Positions 59,572 through 64,000 of a stretch of DNA of 64,000 bases are shown piece after piece. Source of the stretch: Volvariella volvacea V23. Taxonomy: Eukaryota; Basidiomycota; Agaricomycetes; Agaricales; Pluteaceae. Positions within the stretch are counted from its first letter, which is position 1. Each line of letters begins with the position of its first letter. The notes under the pieces are model-generated. The model worked only from the letters and a program-made list of their open reading frames with translations. It was not told the origin of the DNA and did not search any database. The stretch covers positions 798,354-862,353 of the forward strand of contig KB722742.1 in assembly GCA_000349905.1 (NCBI GenBank), written 5' to 3'. A program made the translations under genes and the position numbers.

Positions 59572-59719
59572 TAATGTTGTGTTCGTTTTGTTTGCGCTCT
59601 GTATTAATGTATAACACCACAATCTATGTTGATATTATGAGAAAGACGGGATTACGAACTATGAATGACTTTGAGACCCTATGCGCACTAGAGGTAGCAT
59701 GAACTCACGTTAGCAATAA

Positions 59720-60286
59720 TTATAGAGGTCGGGGGAATGGCTTCCACTCGTAATTCCAACCCGAGCGAGGTGGGGTATCCGTAGGTATGCGTAGCTCTCT
59801 GGGGAACAACCCACGAACTCTAGCCTCTAGAGTACGAATCTCCGAAGTTTTTAAGGTCTTCATGAGGTTCATCTCAGCAACACTTCGGGCCCGTGGGTCC
59901 TCCGGTCTATTGGCCTCCATGTACAGCCGACTATCAATCTTCTCCAACTCGTCCATAGCTTTCTTCATGCACTCAAACTTTCTCGCCAGCTCCGCCTCGC
60001 GCTTCTTTCGCTGGAGCCGTTTGTGCAACAGCCATGCACGTTCAATGGTTTGATGGGCTTGAACGGACGGAATGGCTAGTTGGAGAGCGCGCGCGACGTC
60101 CGGACGCCATGTACCGACTGGAGTGGCTCTGTTGCGGATGGTGCTAGGGTATAGAGCGCGTCGGATGGCCTCTTTCTTGGGATCGCTTGTTCCTTCTACT
60201 CGTGCTGCATAACCCCGGACGGGTGCTTGGTTAAGTGTTGGAAATAGGGAGGGAAGCCGAGAGCGAGAAGCCGAGAGGAGTGACAT
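59720..60286 (-). CDS. MRPL28: Mitochondrial large ribosomal subunit protein mL40 (fungal MRPL28 family)
   Basis: Intronless frame of 188 aa. The first 30 residues (MSLLSASRSRLPSLFPTLNQ, Ser/Arg-rich, no acids) look like a mitochondrial targeting peptide with a likely cut near RGYAA. The body has KKEAIRRALYPSTIRNR, GTWRPDVARALQLAIPSV, HQTIERAWLLHKRLQRKKRE and a long Lys/Glu helix (KFECMKKAMDELEKIDSRLY), then GLFPRELRIPTDTP and GWNYEWKPF near the end. These blocks match what I know of the fungal mL40 family. The ATP-free, helix-rich, basic composition agrees. Divergent from uL1m over 370 bp. Confidence 0.8.
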   Translation of the reverse strand: MSLLSASRSRLPSLFPTLNQAPVRGYAARVEGTSDPKKEAIRRALYPSTIRNRATPVGTWRPDVARALQLAIPSVQAHQTIERAWLLHKRLQRKKREAELARKFECMKKAMDELEKIDSRLYMEANRPEDPRARSVAEMNLMKTLKTSEIRTLEARVRGLFPRELRIPTDTPPRSGWNYEWKPFPRPL

Positions 60287-60656
60287 GTCTAAGCGGTGCC
60301 TTTAGCTTAGTCCCTTTTGCAGCGGTTGTTGGTCACTTACTGGTGGTGTACCGGGAAGAGTATGAACACGAAAAGTTTCCTTCATTAGTTTGGTGACGAA
60401 TTCTCACGGCCTCTTTAGCCCCTAACTTTTCTCGTGATTTTAGTTTCTTTTGCGGTGCTTAGGGGGCCTCACAGAGGGAGTTGGACTACAATTTATCGCA
60501 TTCTCTGTTTGTGAACGAAATTCAACTATAAGGTCAATGCATTGGCTGCTTACAAGTGCCAATCAGGTTTTGCAACATTTTGACCCCATTCCCACGACCC
60601 AAATAGGCACTCGGGAGAAATTGTAGTTTCCGCTTCAGTTTCAAGCGACTCTGGTC
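60287..60656. promoter_or_regulatory. Bidirectional promoter of two mitoribosomal protein genes
   Basis: The 370 bp between the ATGs of mL40 (minus) and uL1m (plus) must serve both genes, which are needed in equal amounts. No TATA box is clear. A run CTTTTGCGGTGCTTAGG sits near the middle. Confidence 0.5.
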
Positions 60657-61808
60657 ATGTCTTCCTTCCTGCTACTCTGTCGCCAATGCCAGCATAGGCC
60701 CTTGGTACGTCGTCTACCTTTTGATCAGATAGCGTGCTTATGCCATTTGTAGGGTGCCTTCCCCCTTCGCCAATTCTCAACCACTTCTGCCGTCTCTCTC
60801 GCTCGCAAGACCAAGGAGGTCACCAAACGCGTTCCCTCCAAAAAAGCATTGGCCGCAAAGGCGCGAAGAAAAGCTGCAAAGGCCAGTAAAGCAGAGCAGC
60901 ACCTTGAAAAGCTTTCATTGCTAGACGCCATCTCAGTCCTTCGTGTCAGTCCAACTCAAGTCACCTTATCTGCTCGTGCTAATTATTCGGTGCTATTGCA
61001 CGCGTCGGGTGTGCTAGGCTGTCGAAGTTGCTTCACCCAAATCCGCATACGAGCTCTTTATCAAGACTGAACTCGGAAATGGTGTCGCTGTGCCTAAAGG
61101 CCGTGTCAACCTACCCCGGGAAGCCAAACCAACAACAGAAGGCAAAATTCTTGTGTTTGCTGAGGGCCGACAGGCGGAAGAAGCAAAGAAGGCAGGTGCA
61201 CATATAGTCGGAGGACCAGAGCTCATTGATGGCGTACGTCGTATGCTATCTTGCTTGTAGCACTAACGAATATCTGCATTCAGGTTATTAACAACCGCTT
61301 CAAAGCGACTACAATTCTCTGTACACCTGCTCTCATCCGTGCCATTACTCCTAGGCTTGGACGTGTCCTGGGTCCGCTGGGTCTCATGCCCTCAGAGCGA
61401 CGTGGGACTGTCACGGATGATATAGCCGGGTATATTCAACGCATCCAGGGAACGAGTGAGTGGAGGGCAGATAAGTCAGGAAACATTCGCGTCCCCATCG
61501 CATTGGTAGCGCTCATGCACTCATTCACCCACAACGACGGTTCTCATGATTTTTTTCCCTCCGTAGATGCACTTCCCAGTTGAAGATGTAGTGAAGAACG
61601 TACGACACTTCCTCGCATCTGTCAAAAAGGTTACAGGTAACTCTAAGGATGAAGAAGCACGCAAGGCCAAAAACGCGGGTAACAAGCCAGGTATGTTCCC
61701 GGGTTCACTGTGGTGTATCAGCTCCCTGACTAGCTATTAGTGGCAACTATCAGCAAGGTCCTGTTGAGCTCTAGACAAGGGCCTGGTATTCGTATAGCAG
61801 ATTTTTAG
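60657..61808 (+). CDS. MRPL1: Mitochondrial large ribosomal subunit protein uL1m
   Basis: Forms the mitoribosomal L1 stalk that guides tRNA out of the E site. Start ATG 60657 encodes MSSFLLLCRQCQHRPL, then an intron and GAFPLRQFSTTSAVSLARKT, a clear mitochondrial presequence. A basic Lys/Ala helix (KKALAAKARRKAAKASKAE) follows. The L1 fold is seen in LLDAISVLRAVEV, YELFIKTELGNGVAVPKGRV, GKILVFAEG, AKKAGAHIVGGPELIDG, TPALIRAITPRLGRVLGPLG and LMPSERRGTVTDDI (the L1 signature), then HFPVEDVVKNVRHFLASVKK. It ends at stop 61806-61808 after RQGPGIRIADF. About 290 aa, five or more introns, normal for fungi. It meets RSM22 tail to tail with 97 bp between stops. Confidence 0.93.
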
Positions 61809-61905
61809 TGGGGTGTGCATTAATCTAATATTGAATGACAGTATTAATAGACATAGAGCGGGGAGTAATAACATGGCCATGCTCAACAAAGTCGGGCGTG
61901 ATGGA

Positions 61906-64000
61906 CTACTCTCTCTCGTGAGACAGACCAAAGCGGTCTCTGCGGGATTCCTTGCGATGGGTTTTGAGGCTCTCCGAGATACCCTCATATGTAATGGGCG
62001 ATTTGGGTCTTTTGGATTCCTTACGTTTACCTATGTCGCCTCCTTTCATAGGAGTTGAGTCCCCCTTTACCTTGCTCGAGACGAAACGTTCTTGCGATGC
62101 ATTTTTGGGCGGATGTGGAAAGAGGTCGCCCCAGCTGGATTTCCTTGCATCGTAGAACGGTTGCTTCCCTTGCGACTTGGGTATCGTCATTCGCATGATT
62201 TTACCTAAATGAGTGGCAGCTATTAGCGGACAACTGCGATGTTCTAAGAAAGCTTCCTGACCTTCAGCGGTGCAACTGTCCAGAATGATATGCCCGCTCT
62301 TCTTCAACGGAGGGAACACCAAACGAGGCCACTGATAGGATTCTTGACGGAGAGCCTCGTCAAGACCATCAGTTGTAATAGCTTTTGTGTCCAGTGACTC
62401 CTTTGTTGTAGGAATTGCTTCCGCTGCCTCCACTGGGGAATGACTAGCACCCTCATCGTGTAGCCTAAGCTCTTTGACGGGTACGCTAGCCTCAGCCTCC
62501 TTGGCCAAGGCGCGAATGCCAACTTCTCCTAGTCTTCCCAATGTTGTAAAAGCAGACTGTGGACGTGAACCGCGTCGGATGACTACATAAGAGTACTCTA
62601 CATCCTCGTGGCCAACGCCCGAGTGCTTTGTTTTGCGTATAAATGAAGGGCGTTGAAGTCGTTGGCTAAACCCGCAAACTAACTTGCCACCAGGATGATG
62701 CAGTGGGCAGGCTTGGTCATGTGGACACTGCATTTCTCAGAATTAGGGAACCGTGAGTCCATTCTAATCGCAATACTGACCGGTGCGACGGCGTGTGAGC
62801 CTCGTATTGGCGAACTCTCAGCCGCCGGGTCCTCGAGCTCCTTCCGTCCTAACTTAAGCAGGTATTCTCTCGCTTCCGCGATAGCATCAAATCCCGCTGG
62901 GGTATTGTGATCCAAGAGGACCTAACCAACAGATCAGTCGGCTTCGTATTAGGAATATGTTTGCCTTACTATGACATGGGCCCCACTCTCCCACATTTCT
63001 TTGACGAGAGCCTTCCGAGCTAAAGGTGTGAGTGTAGTGAGCATGAAGGCGGACAAGGCAAGCACATCATGCCCCTCTGAAAGGGGCATTTTGTTCTCTT
63101 CTCTGAAAGTTTTCTGCCAGGATATGTTCGAGTCGCCCAAATTCACATCTAAACCAAGATTGTTCAGAATCCACGGAGATTCATCAAAGGCGTTCCACAT
63201 ACCCCGGAGGAGCTTTTTGCCAACAGAAACAAGACCATCACGCTTATCAATGCCAAGGTAGGAAGACACAGTGGAATTAGCTATCTCCCGGTGCTCGAAT
63301 TCAACGTCTGGGCCTGGCACATAATTCTGAAAGGAGTACATAGAAGCCCTCAGGAACGAACCTCAGTCAATTAGGTTGAGAAGAGCTTTTAAATAGATCT
63401 TACCATAAGCCACTCCCTGTGCCTGCACCCCAGTCTATGACACGATTAACCCTCCAGCTGGGTTCTAATCTCCGTTTGACATGATCTAACACCGAAAGGA
63501 TGGCTGAATAATGGGCGGGCAATGCGATGGAGGCAAATGCCGTTCCATCACGGTCAGAGTGACGCGAAGCCTGAATACGTGAACGATATGACACGCCATA
63601 GTGGGTATTCCAGTCCATTTCAGAATCCCCCTCCGCGTTTCCGGAATGAAATAGCCGTTTTGCATCGCTATGCAGAAGGGGCTTGTCAGATTCTGGCAGC
63701 GGGTAAATCCCGTTGAGATGTTCTGTGCAGCTAACGAAAGCGAACAACTCACCATTGATCAAAGTTTCAACGGAACGCGCTAGCTGCACAGGTATTGTGA
63801 CCGCGCCAATCCGTTGACTGCCGAACTGAGCTGCAGGAGATTTCTTCGACTTCGGCTCTGGTTCATCGTAGAAGTCCCCTTCCTGATTAACAACAAGGTT
63901 TGCCGTCGGAAGCACTTCAAGCTCCCTCAGTTGAGGTGTTGAGGACTGGTGGTTCACTAGCGAGATGTCCACATCACGAAGTAACGCCCTCAGGCTGGGA
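61906..64000 (-). CDS. RSM22: RSM22 / METTL17, mitochondrial small-subunit assembly factor (5' end missing)
   Basis: Rsm22 is a methyltransferase-like iron-sulfur protein required for building the small mitoribosomal subunit. The frame is still open at base 64000 (SLRALLRDVDISLVNHQ), so the N-terminus lies to the right. The SAM-fold motif reads VIDWGAGTGSGLW at about 63400-63450. Further blocks are VSVGKKLLRGMWNAF-like region, DVLALSAFMLTTLTPLARK, WESGAHVIV-LLDHNTPAGF and AREYLLKLGRK. The Cys-rich metal site reads CPHDQACPLHH and LVCGFSQRLQRPSF, followed by SYVVIRRG. Later WPRLVFPPLKKSGHIILDSC and the basic tail, ending in the stop at 61906-61908, complete it. Four introns are seen inside the window. 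Its body is intact. It clusters with two other mitoribosome genes. Confidence 0.92.

Overview
This window comes from a filamentous fungus, most likely a basidiomycete of the Agaricomycete type. The genes are split by many short introns, mostly 45-70 nt, with GTRNGY donors, CTRAY branch points and YAG acceptors. Intergenic spaces between housekeeping genes are small. The gene set includes a division 1 chitin synthase, HET-C, serine/proline-rich regulators and fungal-type mitoribosomal proteins. There is no plasmid, phage, CRISPR or operon structure. Species cannot be named from the sequence.

Layout. (1) 1-10 kb: the first codons of a gene running off the left edge (-, possible homeodomain protein), pantothenate kinase (-), coatomer gamma subunit SEC21 (-) and casein kinase 1 (-). 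(2) 10-22 kb: a weak small-gene candidate, a division 1 chitin synthase (+), a long low-complexity protein of unknown function (-) and a bHLH regulator (+). (3) 22-34 kb: a gene-poor accessory stretch. It holds only a small four-helix membrane protein (+), a second bHLH regulator paralogous to the first (+), some weak short ORFs and several small inverted repeats. (4) 34-64 kb: a dense housekeeping block with tubulin cofactor A (+), Mediator MED11 (-), HET-C (-), LTV1 (-), TAF2 (+, interrupted by a 100-N assembly gap), FAB1/PIKfyve (-), CSN2 (+), mitoribosomal mL40 (-) and uL1m (+), and RSM22 (-, cut by the right edge).

Genes were joined across introns by following reading frame, splice motifs and known family sequence. 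For PanK, both bHLH genes, TBCA and MED11 the listed exons sum to an exact multiple of three. For the other genes the start and stop are firm, but individual intron borders are only partly checked.

The most noteworthy items are: a TAF2 that carries three bromodomain-like modules after its aminopeptidase-like body; a HET-C homologue with a repeated Gly/Tyr-rich tail; two bHLH paralogues whose first exons are both exactly 133 nt and which share an intron position inside the HLH; a tight cluster of three mitoribosome genes; and a gene-poor stretch with paired near-perfect palindromes beside an unassigned 56-codon ORF.
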